64,000 nt of DNA, from the NCBI GenBank assembly GCA_000827325.1, contig KN832873.1:251037-315036 (forward strand). Reading direction: 5' to 3'. A program made the translations under genes and the position numbers. The notes beneath the pieces were generated by a model. It was not told where the DNA came from and made no database searches. It saw only the letters and a list, made by a program, of their open reading frames with translations. Of this stretch, positions 1 through 12,249 are shown piece after piece; the first letter of the stretch is position 1; each line of letters opens with the position of its first letter. The stretch is from Oidiodendron maius Zn (Eukaryota; Ascomycota; Leotiomycetes; Myxotrichaceae).

Positions 1-482
1 AGAAATGGTTCAGGGTTAATAATGGGGCTATCGATGACGAGGAAGCTCAATATATTCTTGCCAATTGTGACTTGATTGGTGTCCAGCCTAAACCTCGATC
101 ATGCCTCCGCCAAGTCCTAGAAATGACAGTGCTTAGAATACCGATCTTCAGGTCTTGTTTCACACGGCGGCCGTGTCCAATATATTTAGAGGGCAATGAG
201 AAGGGGTTTAAAGGCAAGACCATTTTGCAAGATGATAGGAAAGTTGAAAAGGCATCTTCGTTCATCGTTGCAGTTGTTGGTATTGGCATGCTTTTAGGAC
301 CTCTATGGATCCTAGCTTATGTCACATCGACCACAAATCGTTTAGGGGTCATAACAGCATTCGTTGCTATCTTCTTCATATTGGTCAAGGTGGCGACCAA
401 AGCTCGGATATTCGATTCGTTGGCTGCTACGGCTGCTTACTCTGCTGTATTGATGGTTTTCCTCCAAGCTCCTGGGATTTGA
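1..482 (+). CDS. DUF6594-type membrane protein, C-terminal part (5' end outside window)
   Basis: The frame is open from base 3 to the TGA at 480-482, so only the last 159 residues are present and the start lies upstream. The end has the pattern of the fungal DUF6594 family: a Lys/Asp-rich stretch, a first hydrophobic segment around the motif VVGIGMLLGPLWIL, a second hydrophobic segment (VITAFVAIFFIL), then a conserved-looking ATAAYSAVLMVFL tail. That tail (Ala-Ala-Tyr-x-Ala-Val-Leu) is what I recognise. These proteins are usually about 250-350 aa, have two or three C-terminal membrane helices, and have no known biochemical role. No later exon is needed. Confidence 0.65.
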   Translation, partial: KWFRVNNGAIDDEEAQYILANCDLIGVQPKPRSCLRQVLEMTVLRIPIFRSCFTRRPCPIYLEGNEKGFKGKTILQDDRKVEKASSFIVAVVGIGMLLGPLWILAYVTSTTNRLGVITAFVAIFFILVKVATKARIFDSLAATAAYSAVLMVFLQAPGI

Positions 483-489
483 CGGTAAT

Positions 490-1500
490 AATGGCCTGAG
501 TTTTAATTATAAATATCTTGTGACAAAATAATACTTTACAAACTACGTGACATAAACCAGTATTTATAAAGTTATGTATATTTAAGGTACGGTAGGTGGT
601 ATAGCCGAAATCACGGGGACTTTCTATAACGGACGACAGTAAAATGCGAAATCTACATTTCAAATTGGCCCACAATTTTACTAACACCTCTGGATTAAAT
701 TCGCTTGGCTAACCTCCCACATGCGATATTCTGCCTAGGGGATAACAATGTACTGGAAATTGCAGTTCTAGATCAATCTTACGTAAAGGGCGCTCCCGGT
801 CAGATCCCTTCTGACACTGTACAATAAGGGGCGGATTGTGGCGATAGACATGCTAGATCGCACACACGGTTGGTCTCTGGAAGTCCCAAATAATACACTT
901 TTGAATTTGTTGGCAACCATAATGTCATCCTAGCTTGCCTCTCCAATGGCTACATCTGCAACAAATTTGGCAGTAACCCTCGTGATCTGGATGACTTTCT
1001 CATTTCTATCTATTAAGTTCAGCCTGATGGCTGATATCCGCGGAGTTCCACGCAAGATTAGATTCAGCAATGTGGTGGTTAGCACGCCTGTGGGGCAGTT
1101 TTCCTGGGGTAGTGCAATGTGGTTCTGGCACAGCGAAAGGAGTGGCAGCTTCAAGCGGACTAGGTCACTAAACAATCCTCCAAGTGCATTACTATCAGCT
1201 CTACCGAAATTTAATGCGGACTATGAGTTAACCATCCCTTGAAGCCCACCCACTGTCGAAACAATTTGGGACTTCAAAATACAATTGATGAAGTCGTCAT
1301 GTTAAATGAGGGATTATATGGTCATATTCAGGAGGAATTGAAGAAGGGAGCTAAGCTGGAGGAAAGGGGGATTTATATAACCCTATCGTCAGGAGTTGCC
1401 TAAAGTATTGCCTAACTGCCAATCACTGCCTATCACTGCTTAGAGTATGTTATATCCATCGAACGTATTATACGGTATTATCTCTTTGCACGTCGAATTG
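490..1500. other. Intergenic, no supported gene
   Basis: Overlapping ORFs of about 80-98 codons on both strands around 930-1242 have no recognisable motif and none shows splice-linked partners. They look like chance ORFs. The stretch separates the DUF6594 gene end from the 3' end of the C2H2 gene. Confidence 0.5.
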
Positions 1501-1506
1501 ATTTGG

Positions 1507-2973
1507 TTAAATCTTCAAGTGAGAACAATACTTGCACGTCACAAACGGTTGGTCGCTGAAATAGCCCTTATCGCCTTGAATTGTAGCGAGTAATAATCCA
1601 AGGCTATAAGTCTGAATTTTAAAATCATGATGGTGTTCGAGGTGTGCATACAATTGCTCTTGTCCAAACTTAGACATTGATTCTTCACATCCTGGAAGTT
1701 TGCATTCAACTTTATATGGGCTTAGATGATATTGCTGAATGTGCCGGTTCATAATATTTCCTAGGGATCGAAAGTCACAATGGTCAAACGTGCACTTTGG
1801 GGGATCATGCTCAGCTTTGATGTGTTTACTAAGCTTTGCTGTGGTGGTGAATCCATTGCTGTGTCGGGTGCAGCTCTCAACTGGGCAGCGATGTTGGCGA
1901 TTATATTCGTGCGCAGTCACGAAATGCGCCTTCAAGTCTTCAACAGTATTAAAAGGCTTCTTAGTCGCACATCCATGAACATCGCATCGGAGGGACTGGA
2001 TAATGTCCATGAGATAGGGATGCCGAGCTTTGATGTGAGCGTCAAGTTTGTCTTTACGCGAAAATCCGAGAGAGTTACTAGTGCAGCCAGAGTCCGGGCA
2101 CTTGAATTCGCGTTCCTTCGAATGGGTTTTCAAGTGACGCGCTAGATCATATTGTCTCGCAAACCCTTCCCGATGCTTGCATCCAGGGACCTCGCACCAA
2201 TGGGATTTCATATGAAGCTTGATATGCTGGTCGAAGCCAGCCTGGCTCTTAAATTGAGTGCCGGATAATCTGGATCGACAGCCTGGCCACTGGCATGCAC
2301 CTGGAACAACGAAGTTGCCTCTTACCTCATCACGATGGTGATGCAGATGCCGAGTAAAGTCCTCTATGGTTAAGAAAGACTCCTTTTTGCAGGATGGCCA
2401 TTCACAACGCATTGGTACCAGAGTTACCATCGCAGTCTCTGACACTTGATCCTTCATACACGGTGCGGATGCTCCGAACGCCCTATAAGTGTCAGTCTAA
2501 AAAAAAAAACCCTTACCCGAATTGTGCCCGCTGCCTGAAATCAGGGTTGCCAATTGGGTCATTGGCGATGTGGTCTGTGCTGACGTGTCTGGGGCGCTTG
2601 GGATGGTGACCTCTGGGCCGCCCTGTTGAGTTTGGAAAATTTGTTGCTGCTGCTCGAAATCCACAGCTGTAGACTGCTCTGGGTGGAATGTAGAGAGCTC
2701 GTTTTGATTGTTCTGGATCGCAGGAAGTGGGTAGTCGTAGATGAAGTCGTTCATGGCAGTCGGGTTCCGTGACTCGAGCATTGCCGGATTGATGTATTCA
2801 ATGTCGAACTGTGAGGCCCTGTTCAATTGGTATCGCCCATCAATGCTGGACGAGAAGGTGATTGGGGCCTGGGATTTGCAGGAAGGCCGATTCACTGAGG
2901 TTTCGTCGCACTGAAAGTCCGGGGACACAGAGTTGTGGAGATTAGTCGAAAAGTCGAGGTCGTAAGGATCCAT
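1507..2973 (-). CDS. C2H2 zinc-finger protein with eight finger-like units
   Basis: Two exons are proposed: 2973-2517 and 2438-1507. They keep phase (1389 nt, 462 aa) across a 78-nt intron that starts GTAAGG and contains a run of 11-12 T on the coding strand. A more distal AAG acceptor near 2446 would also keep phase. The N-terminal 150 residues are polar and Gln/Pro-rich with no fold that I recognise. The C-terminal half holds about eight Cys2-His2 units in a row, for example CEWPSC..HLHHH, CEVPGC..HLKTH and CPVESC..HIKAEH, several with long linkers of the kind seen in fungal multi-finger proteins. It is probably a nuclear DNA- or RNA-binding regulator. The start is the ATG at 2973, shortly after a pyrimidine-rich leader on the coding strand. 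The gene is complete and the target is unknown. Confidence 0.8.
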
Positions 2974-3449
2974 TTTGATAGTCGAGAAAGTAAAGTTTGT
3001 GAATGAAGATTGGGTGGGTTCCGTGCGAAGTCTAGATGTTTGAATAGGTGTGCAAGTTACAAAGATGAGGAGGGAGGGTAGAATTTAGGAAGTTCTGGTA
3101 GCCGCGCCCTTTTAGCGTCGATTCCTCACGATTTGGCTTACTAGGCGGGTGATGTTTGATACTTTAAGCGTAACAAATCCGAAGGCGAAAACCATTCAAT
3201 AGAGGATCAAAGTGCCGATGTCAGCCGAGCAGTATGTCCCTAGGTAACTTCTCACGTGATATTTACTAAGAGGGAATACGTCTTAAACCCAGTTATCTGT
3301 AATAGTATTGGTGTAACTGTGGTGAAAATTGTAGTTTAATTCAAAACTGTAGAGTTTCTTGGACTGAAGCCGGTTTCGTATCTATATCTAGAAAAAATAC
3401 TTTAAAATTATTGACTTCAGGACTACAGGACAGTATACAATAAAGCGCC
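2974..3449. other. Intergenic, promoter side of the C2H2 gene
   Basis: About 475 bases with no ORF of note. It should hold the promoter of the minus-strand C2H2 gene. No clear regulatory motif was seen. Confidence 0.4.
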
Positions 3450-3631
3450 CTACTTGGCTGCTCCACGGTGACTGTCATCTGGCTTAAGCAGCATTTCGAT
3501 TCTTTCGTCTTGCGACTCATAGGAAGACACTACACCTTGGCACACCGTATCAGTGGCCGCACCAGATGTTGGGTAGTCAATCTCACTCCCAAACCAGATG
3601 GGCGTTGTCTTGGCCCTGGCTTCACTCGCTG
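3450..3631 (-). CDS. Possible short coding remnant, unrecognised
   Basis: A minus-strand frame runs about 60 codons from just after a TAG at 3632 to a TAG at 3450-3452. Its composition looks protein-like (acidic, ending in a Lys/Asp/His-rich tail). The upstream ORF 3867-3622 is in another frame and might be a preceding exon or may be noise. No family is recognised. It may be the last exon of a decayed gene. The stretch from 3870 to 4266 shows no further supported coding sequence. Confidence 0.25.
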
Positions 3632-4266
3632 ACTATCCTTTGGCCGAACCCGGCCGAGCTGAGTGTAGGGCCACGACAATGGCGAGTAGCCCGGAGAAGG
3701 GATGCGTCAGCCAGTTCTATTCTTTGAGGCCCCCAAAGTACTGTAGCGTTTGAAACTCTATATTTGACTTCTAAGTCATATGCATGCAGGTTCGTTGGAC
3801 CGGGTGTTACAAGTACACTTTTGCAGAATAGACCCCGTGAATGCAGAAACACATACGATCTAAGCACTTGGAGGGTGATTATAACTCAAGATCTATCAGC
3901 CTGTAGGTAATGAACAAACCAGTAGGACTGAAACTTCTCCACATCCAAGGGCAGTAGGGAGCAGGTTCCAGATGACATGACTCGTTTGGGAGCGATGCTA
4001 GGTTTGATGAATGGGGCGAAGGCCACCGCAATCTCTAAACCGTTGCGAGATTGGGGCCGTCAACGTTGTGACGCTACATTCTAGGTGTCCCAAGGTACAC
4101 TGTCTGAGGCGTGTGTTTACAAGCCGGTCGCGAGTCGTTGACACCAGATGCCACCCTCGACGGGATCGAGGAGCCATCTCACTTTCGGTCTCTGTCTCTG
4201 CTTCCTACTCTTGCGCTCGTATCGCCAACTTGACTAAGCTTATTGGATCACAGAAGGTGCCGCTAG

Positions 4267-5510
4267 TCACAGCGGTTTTGACTCTGAGGACGTGGCTTTT
4301 AGCCAAGAGCTGTCGCTCGGTTGAAGGGGCTTGTCACTTATTATGATAGTGTTCGTAGAGTTATTCGAGGCGAAAATGACAGAAGGGCTGAAGGAATTTG
4401 TGCGGGGTTGGTAGATGCGACGTAGGCCGCCAAGTTTGGAGAGCTCTTTATCAACGAGGGGCTTCAATCCGGGAATGGAAAGGGCGATGAGAGTCCCACC
4501 AATCTCGGCATTCTCAATTGCGAGCATAGGATCATAGTCCCATGAGCCTACTGGGTACCAGCCCCCTTCTATGACCAAGTACACTCGAACGAGTGATATT
4601 ATGATGACACTAAAAGAGCCTCAAGTTAGCTTAGAGAGTGGGGATCACGAGAGATAATGAATCCGGAAGAGAGTAACGAAAGGACATGGCTTACAGCACC
4701 CCGGGCAGAAGAACAAGGTACAAATGAAGCTTCTTTCTCGGCGAAATCGAGAGGGTACGTATCAGGCCAACTGGAATCGCAAACATGACAAGATCGCAAA
4801 GAACGGAGAGGCCGGAATTGACAGCATATACCAGCCCCCAGTTCTGACAGACATAGTCTGCATACTCCAACTGCCACGAATAGGGCCAGAGCGCGGTTAC
4901 CGGATTGCAATGGAAGATTATGAGGGCCATCTGCGGCAGGTAGGCTGCGATGAGAAATACCAGAGCGCAATTAATCGCCACAGAGAGCCGGCTATGGAGC
5001 TCACACAGTCGACGATAGAAGGCAAGACCAGAGAGTCGACTCGAGAAGAGGGCGGTTGTGTATATAAGGTGAGCGGAGAAGTCCAGCACTTCGCTCGTCT
5101 TAGTTTGGCTCGGAGTCATCACATATTCGATGTACGGTAGGCGTCTTCCGGTCCCGATATCGATGAGTAATATGGCAATCACGACGAAGGCGACTTGAAA
5201 GACCTTAGTCACATACATTAGTCTTTGTCTGGAGATAGGGTGGGGCGGAGCTGTATACAAGAGAGCAGACAGCAAATGCATCGTCGATGTACAACCGTCT
5301 CACGCTCCACCGTGAGAAAATCCTCAGGGAAACGATGATGGCCGTCAGGACGCCGACTGAAAGGATGGCTATCTTAGCTGGACGATCGCGACTTTCCATT
5401 AGATAATCCGCCGTGACCGAAGCAGGGAGGTCCCCCGATTGAATGGCCGCGGCGACGGCCGGATCCACGCTCATGCTGACGACCCTCTGGAGAGCAGTGT
5501 AGAACTCCAA
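4267..5510 (-). CDS. SAT4/rhodopsin-domain integral membrane protein (PTH11-like core)
   Basis: Three exons close in phase: 5510-5259, 5203-4695 and 4609-4267 (1104 nt, 367 aa). The introns are 55 and 85 nt; the second has a GCTAAC branch site and a TTTTAG acceptor. The protein has the layout of the fungal SAT4/rhodopsin-domain family (PF20684): a first helix followed by LRIFSRWSVRRLYIDD, then TM segments with FSSRLSGLAFYRRLC, an extracellular Cys near FHCNPVTALWPYS, a CDLVMFAIPVGLI helix with the SPRKKLHL loop, and a last segment ending ENAEIGGTLIALSIPGLKPL. This core is shared with PTH11-type receptors of plant-associated fungi, although no N-terminal CFEM domain is present. It acts in the plasma membrane; the ligand is unknown. 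The last 60 residues are a Ser/Pro-rich cytoplasmic tail. Confidence 0.85.
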
Positions 5511-5519
5511 GAGCTGATA

Positions 5520-6902
5520 GCTGCCCGGTGAAGGACATTGTGTTTATGACATTGAAAGGAACGAGAAGAGAGACACTGATGGGTGCGCGATATGTTGACT
5601 GGAAGGGAGGAACACGGGATGGCTCGGAGTAATTGGGAAAGGTCGATTGGGAAAAGTCACTTGGGAAAGGTCGCTTGGGAAAGCCTTGGAGGGACTACCT
5701 AGGTATGATTACGCGAATTGGTGAGATCTTACAGTGATCTTACTGTACTGCCCCTGGATCCAGGCGGGAAGAAAGGGGTGTGCAGAAGAGCGGCATCGAT
5801 ATCAGAATCGGTCACGATAGAGATGTCGAAACGAGAAGTAACATACCCCATATTCCCGAATTGCACGAGAATCAGCAGCACCCCCAGTCATCCAAATGCA
5901 CCGGCTCCCAATATCCAGCCGTCGCGGCGCACGTCTGCGAATCCCCTACAAGCGAACGCGTCACCCACCGCGTCCGCCCCGGAGCGAACACCACCCTGTA
6001 ATTTCACTGCTTGCTGAAGAAACTGCGATTGAACCGGACCTCAAGGCGCTCTTCTTCACTGGGAGAACTCAATACTGCTTCGTTACATATCGATCAGCCT
6101 GCTCGACTGCATAAGCAGGTCCAAGCCGCGAAAGGGTGGGTAGAATCCCCGATCGGCCTCATCAATACAGTACCTGCGCATCAGCCACGCGTAATACGGC
6201 TTTCTCCAGGTTGGGCTCCCAGCCACGGGCCCAACAGCATCCGCACCCCCGCCTGGGCCGGCGTCTGCGTCAGCACTTGCATATGTTAAGGCGATCGGAT
6301 TCCACACTAGTATCTAGCCCCGACAGATCCGGACCTCATGCCTCACCACCACTCAAGCACTCCAATCACAGGCGCCCTTCCCTTCCAACATATCGGATAT
6401 ATCCCGCATCGTCCTTGAATTAACCGGTAGTTCCGGTGATCGCTTCCTGTTCCCGAAGTTAAGCATTTTGGAGCCTCTGCCGCATGACCAGGTTACGGCA
6501 TTGCTCCCGGTTAGATGCGGGGATATACTGGGCGGCGGAAAGCGATACCGTCTTCCTCTGTCACGTGGAGGAGCCTTTCATCTGTGATTCCACATCGACT
6601 AGTAACAATGTAGCTTGGTGCACCAGCAGTCATTCGGTTTTAACCAAAGGCTCAGATATATGATAATATCGGCCGAGGTATGGAATCACGGCACGAGCGG
6701 TTTGCAGTTGACTTTCCAGGGTCGGAGGTCCTGTTTGTGCTGGCTGAACTCGAGGAACACATGCAAAGACGCCAAAAACAGATGCTCAATACCATGCGCT
6801 CTCGTTCAGATATGTTTCATTTGGATGAATAAGACTTCGATGCATTTTTTGGGATGTACCTTCTTTTCTATTATAAACTACTTTCCAGAATTACTAGATA
6901 CA
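5520..6902. other. Intergenic, partly GC-rich; no supported gene
   Basis: The part 5930-6300 is visibly richer in GC than its surroundings, and short ORFs overlap on both strands without motifs. A stretch of 6423-6550 recalls 5S rRNA box sequences only weakly. It may contain decayed coding sequence. The promoter of the SAT4-type gene lies at the left end. Confidence 0.35.
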
Positions 6903-7844
6903 TTAGTTCAAACGGTCGTAGGTAGACCGATCATCTCCAATCACTGACCAGAACTCCTCCACAAACTCGCGCTGGCCTCTTGTCGCAGGTCTAACCGCGA
7001 GGTATCGACGGTTATCAATGGGAGGGTGCCATTCGCCAGGATGGCCGTCAACCATGATTCCGCCAGCTTCAGCCAAAATGCACCAAGCAGCAGCCACATC
7101 CCATGCCCAGGAGCCACATTCCCAAAAAGCATCCTGCTGTCCTGCTGCGACTCTGCATATTGCGATAGCAGCCGATCCAATGCACCGAAGCGAATTCACA
7201 AAACGCCCACCGGTTGCGGCAGTCCGAGCTAGTGTTGTGAAGACCTTCAAGTTGAGTTCAAAGTTAGGGCCTTCTCTGTCGCTGCCCCATTCAATACCGA
7301 TGCATGCAGGACGTAGGCCTTGAAGGGGTGCAGAAACGAGCGGAAGCTTCTGCATTTCGCCGTTGGGCCGCAGAGTGAAAGCCCCATGACCTTTCACGGC
7401 GCTCCAGAGCTCTTCTCGAAAAGGATTGTAAACTACGCCGACAGTTGGTTGCTTCCCAATTACGAGGCCAATTGAGATGCATACGGCCGGGAATGCATGG
7501 ACAAAATTCGATGTCCCATCGATAGGATCTACTATAAATGTTGGCCGGTCCGTGATGGCAACTCCGGCCTTGTATGACTCCTCGCCGATGAATGCGAATG
7601 TAGGATATCGCTTTGTTAGGCGTTCACATATAAAGCCTTCCACTGCCTGATCAGTCTCCGTAACAATATCCGCAGCTTTGCATCAGTTAGTTGCGTGAAG
7701 AAATAGAGGCATAGGAACATACAGACTGTTCCTCTTCGTTGTAACTGTGAGCGAGGTTGGCTGGGCAGTAAGGATAATGCTGCCGGCTTCCTTCACAACC
7801 TCTACGAGATAGGTGCAGATCCCTAGAAGGTCGTTATCTGCCAT
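6903..7844 (-). CDS. Inositol-monophosphatase-family phosphatase
   Basis: This Mg-dependent, Li-sensitive phosphatase family hydrolyses inositol monophosphates or related sugar phosphates. The start is the ATG at 7844, preceded by an in-phase non-ATG extension that I reject. Exon 1 runs from 7844 to about 7727 and exon 2 from 7675 to 6903. The exact donor is unclear: GTCTGT at 7726 closes the phase, while the better-looking GTATGT at 7722 does not. Family motifs are all present: KRN..ADIVTETD, GEES (metal ligand Glu), DPIDGTSNF, and WDVAAAWCILAEAGG near the end. The length of about 297 aa is normal. It lies head to head with the Zn2Cys6 regulator, with 400 bp between the starts. The same fold includes QutG/QA-X of quinate clusters, so the true substrate may not be inositol phosphate. 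Confidence 0.88.
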
Positions 7845-8244
7845 TTTGTGTGCGATTACCGAATCAGCTATGGGTAACACAATGCAAGCACTTTTTCCTG
7901 GCTCAGTAATGGTGAGGTTCTGAATTCTTTTTATACGTTTTTTATCTTCTAGCTACTAAGCCAATATCCGAATTCAACAACGAAACGAGATCCATGGCCA
8001 TAACCAGTCCCACTATAATCAGCCTGGTATGCTTGAACAGTGCATTTGTATGTGGATACGTCGGCAAGAGATAGGCATCGGCAAGAGATAAGAGATATCG
8101 CAGCAAAAAGAACCGAAACACGTGATTGCCCGAGAGTGGATGCTGATTAGCGTTCACCGTTCCAATGGTAATCTTACAGTATGGATACATCTGTCTTTCT
8201 ATCGCTTCATTCCCAATTCAAGTTGCCCTATAAGCGGAGCCGCC
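7845..8244. promoter_or_regulatory. Divergent promoter between phosphatase and Zn2Cys6 regulator
   Basis: This 400-bp stretch separates two starts pointing away from each other. It contains a near-perfect direct repeat, TCGGCAAGAGATA at 8061-8073 and again at 8078-8090 (17-bp period). The repeat could be a paired factor-binding site. That is inference from position only. Confidence 0.35.
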
Positions 8245-10021
8245 ATGCAGACAGGGACAATGGAAGAGTTGAGGGTCCATGGACTGCAGCAGCAGGGCTA
8301 CCGAGGTCGAGTCCGCAGTGGTTGCCTCACTTGTCGCTCAAGGAAGGTAAGATGTGACGAAATTCGGCCAATCTGCCATAATTGTACGAGGTTGAAGCGA
8401 GTTTGTGTGTATAAGCCTAGAAAAGGTTAGCTACTATTCCGAGTCCTGAGAACGCTACTCTAGACAAATCCATCCATGTATCTTGGGCAGAGGGTCCCCA
8501 GAAACGGATTCAAGCTCACAAACCTCCTTAGGCCGTCTTTCCGAGGAACCCAAGAGCGTCCTTGGAGCGACCATTCGGCTTGATGGTGCTACCGACATTT
8601 CTTGGGGAGCCGCAAAAGATCCATTCCGGTCCCCAGACAGTGCCATTGCGGACATTATTGCACGCTTGGAAAATGCACAACGGCGACAGAATGAAATGCC
8701 CACTACATCCAATGTCGCCGAATTCGACGCTGCTTCGCCTTCCGCCTTAATTTCACGGGATATTGAGTTGACCACAACAATGGATATACTCGCAACTCAC
8801 GAAATTCCCTTGCGGCCATGGTTCTCGTTCTTCGTTGAAGACGTAGACTGCCCTCCCATCACGCCCTATGATGGCGTCAATTGGCGGCGGATGAAACTTG
8901 AATTGTTGGAGCTTGGTATGTCTAATACAGCTGTCGCTTCGGCTATCATCGCGGTTTCAGCACTTTATAAAGGGCAGCTATACAGTTTACCTTTATCCAA
9001 GGCGTTATCTCTCTACCACTCCTCCAAAACCGCCTACGAGACGCTCTTGAACGATAATACCCAGGATTTTAGTGTGATACTAGCGGCTGCATTTCTTCTG
9101 TGTCTGTTCGAATTCATTCAAAGCGAGACAGTTCCGATCCTCAAAGACCCAAGTGATGTATTTATCCAAAGGCTGGAAGCTTGGGCACATAAATCATCTC
9201 ACTCGGAGCTCTCTTCAAGAATCATAACATGGCTTAGATTAATCTATGCAGCCACAATACGGGGGGGAGGTACGGGCCTCATCTCGGATAACGTTTGCAG
9301 TCTCTTCTCCAGCTGTAATTCAGGATTTCCCGATCTTAGACCGCCTTCAAACTATCATTCAAGCCCACCAGCTGGACTATATGGGATGCTTAGCACTCCA
9401 ATCTTCGAATTCTACTTCAAGCTCCAAATAATTTCGGGTGATATCGCCAAAGTAACCCATTATCACCGTTCACGCATCACTGGCGTGGATCAAGAAGAGG
9501 TAGTTCAGCAAATGACATGCATTAAATCACGACTCCATACCCTCTGGGAAAGCCGCTCGGCCTCTCAACGCCAGACTCCTGAAGAACTTCGCTCTAATCT
9601 TGCCCCTGAGATCGGCAACCCACTCATAGCGCTCATCGGAGTCTGTACGGCAGCGTACCATGCTGAATTCGTTGAGATGGACCGTGTACTGGGTGATCCA
9701 GTATCCGAATCGACGGATTCAAGGCAAGCAATGCGCCGAATTCGAGAAATCATTGACGGCGACTGGAATGCATACGACAGCGGCAAGCTCAATTCGGGAT
9801 ATCTTCGTCCGCTGTTTCTGTACGCTATCGAGTGTATGGATCTCGACGAGAACCAGTGGGCCGTCGAACGGCTGGAGGAAATTAAAAACCCCATCTGCCG
9901 GAGCGAATTCTTTGCTTCGTTTGGGAAAGCGCTCGCAGATGCCCAGCAGCGGAAAGAACGGCGGGTCACCTCGAAATATTTCTGCATCTGGTATTTTGGA
10001 GTGCCGCCTCCTTTCATGTAG
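8245..10021 (+). CDS. Zn2Cys6 fungal transcription factor
   Basis: Two exons are proposed, 8245-8425 and about 8493-10021 (569 aa), joined through a GTTAGC donor and an AG at 8491-8492 that keeps phase. The start ATG at 8245 has a good CGCC context. Residues 28-55 form the binuclear zinc cluster: C-LT-C-RSRKVR-C-DEIRPI-C-HN-C-TRLKRV-C, six Cys in the standard spacing. The rest looks like a fungal-specific TF domain of the PF11951 type: a short N-terminal linker, then a long helical region. Such proteins bind CGG-containing sites in the nucleus and often control neighbouring genes. The neighbours are an IMPase-like phosphatase (divergent) and a sugar transporter (convergent), so a small regulated metabolic cluster is possible. 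Confidence 0.88.
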
Positions 10022-10390
10022 GTGCGTTGTCCTCTAGTCCAAAGCAATCGGAAAGTGTTCGAGGAAGCTGTTGCATCATACAAAAGTTGTAGCCACTTAA
10101 GGCTGCAGTGATACTCACTGTGCATAAAACTGGGCTCCATTAGCCATGCTGCCTGTCGCGGCAATGTCAAGTGTGTCAAATTACGGTGGCGGATTGAGGC
10201 AGATAAATAACGCTTCACAAATACTTTTATTGATACTGAAATGCACTAAAGCAACTTGGCTATACCACTGTCTTTAGAGAAGCAGCTTATTTGATTAGCA
10301 TTATTAGCCTCAGCAAACCAAAATCCCCAGCTATTGCAGCCTGCCGAGATTGTTCCAACGGCTACCCGAAACCATGTCGGTGCTACGGAC

Positions 10391-12242
10391 TCAAATTTTC
10401 TTTTCTTCATCGCCATAAATATCCTCTGCTAGATCAACCGATGTCTTGGAGAAGTGGCGAGGAGGAACCTTCTTCTCGAACAGAATATCTAACTCAGCTG
10501 TGGTTCTGTCTTTCGGCTCTGGGACATAAAAGAAAGTGAAGACGATGGAAATTAGGCAGCCCCCCGCCCAAAAGAATCCTGTCTTTGCCGACCAATTCCA
10601 CGCTGTAGGATTCAACTGATAGGGAGTAAGGACACCGGCAACGATTGTTGTGACAGCATACGTCCAACGTGCCAGAACAATCGACTTGCTACGAAGAATG
10701 GCTGATGGGATCTCGGAACAAAGCGTGTTGGTGAGGGGACCAATCGAGCAGTTATACAGAAAAGAAGAAACTAGCAGTAGAGAACCAATGGCCCATGCGT
10801 ATGCAGGTTTGGGAGATTCTGCTTGCGGGATACCAAGGGCGCCGACAAGGACCATAATAATAAGCATCAGGACAAGACTCCAGAAGTATATGATTCGTCG
10901 GCCGAAAAGAGGTAGTAGGACCCACTGAGCATTAATTCAAGTCAGCTGAACAATGTCAAGAGATGATGGGATGGAAACTTGGATGGCAAGTTGTGTTGCT
11001 CTTACCGAAAAGAAGCCGCCTACTATGGCCACGGCAAAGCCAGCGACGGTCATGTTGAAGGCCTGAATAGTGGGCAAGCCAGCTTGCTCAAGGAAATAAG
11101 TAGAATATCCACGGAGCGGATTTCCATTGAGAGTTTGAATACAGTAGATGCCAATGACGATGACTGTCCTGCGAAGATTGGTGCCCTGAAAGCAAGCCCG
11201 GTAAGACGTCTCCGCATTAACGGTGCGCTCATACTCAGTTGTCACTACCATCAAAGCAATATTCTTCTCGACGTCGAAGTTGATGTTTCTAGAGGAGGTG
11301 AGACGTTTAACCACCTCCCTCGCTTCTTCTAGCCGACCTCTACGAACGAGCCACCAAGGTGATTCAGGGGCGAAATAGAGGAGTGGGATCAGGATAACAG
11401 GCCAAACCCATCTGCATTGTCCAGTCAGCGGCCGGAATCTTGGAGGATAAAGTTGAGACTCACTGCACTGCAAAGGGTATCCGATAAGCCCATTGATTGT
11501 CCAGATTCAAAACACCCCGCAGAATTCCGGTTGCAATAATTTGGCCAAATGCCTTTGGTCTGTCAGCTTGGACTCTGAGTATTGCTGATACTGAGGAGTT
11601 GTCATACCCAACAAAAGTTTACATAGTTAGTTAGATACGCGCGAAGGCATAAAGGGGAGATTTCAAGAGCATAGATGACGGGGGTTGTCTGGAATAATCC
11701 CAGCGGAACTCCTTCAAAATGTATTAGAAATGAAGTAGAGAGCAGGGAGACATATCGAGAAACTCACCAAACAGAATCTGCCCAACCTCAAGCACAACAA
11801 GGCTAGGGGCAAAGAAGGTTATGAAGATGATGGGAATAATGATAGCCAAGCCTGTAATCATAGTTCTGCGAAATCCATATCGTTCACTGATATACCCGGC
11901 AATCAGAAGACCGAAGAGCTGACCAACGGACGAGCCATTGCTCAAGCCAGCTTGCCATGGTGCCAAGATCTGATAAGAGTTGGCCTTTACAAGCTGTCCG
12001 TATCTCTTTTGAAAAGCTGGTTGGGCAAACAAAGTACCGATTAGCTTGGTATCATACCCTTCCATGACGACCGCAGTGGACATGACGATGCTCCAAAGCA
12101 CGCCCTTGGGATATAACTTGAGAGCCTGAGAAAAGCTCAAGTCATGCTCCTGAGCAATGGCATCTTGAGCATCGGCAAGCCGCTCAATCTCGGTAGCTGA
12201 TGCCGTTTCCGCTGCATGGTCCACCAAGCTCGAGCGACCCAT
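10391..12242 (-). CDS. MFS sugar transporter, alpha-glucoside permease type
   Basis: Five exons close in phase: 12242-11768, 11711-11608, 11552-11464, 11411-11006 and 10924-10391 (1608 nt, 535 aa), the normal length for this family. The N-terminus is cytoplasmic and acidic, followed by TM1 with the motif VVMEGYDTKLIG, as in maltose/alpha-glucoside:H+ symporters. The loop GYISERYGFRR is the MFS signature after TM2. PESPWWLVRRGR follows TM6, and PEPKDRTTAELDILF with a charged tail follows TM12, both marks of sugar porters. It is a plasma-membrane uptake carrier; the substrate is probably a disaccharide or glucoside, by family only. It ends tail to tail with the Zn2Cys6 gene (370 bp apart). Confidence 0.9.
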
Positions 12243-12249
12243 TACTCCT

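Noticed and set aside
930-1242. Opposed ORFs of 81 and 98 codons
   Set aside because: No motif, no splice partners; both strands equally open, as in chance ORFs.
5718-6307. Several overlapping ORFs in a GC-rich patch
   Set aside because: High GC alone lengthens ORFs; none has a family pattern.
6423-6550. 5S rRNA-like words (AGTTAAGC, GGTTAGATG)
   Set aside because: Spacing between the box-like parts is wrong and the ends do not pair; probably chance or a very old fragment.
9565-10218. Minus-strand 217-codon ORF
   Set aside because: Antisense to the Zn2Cys6 regulator coding sequence; no motif.
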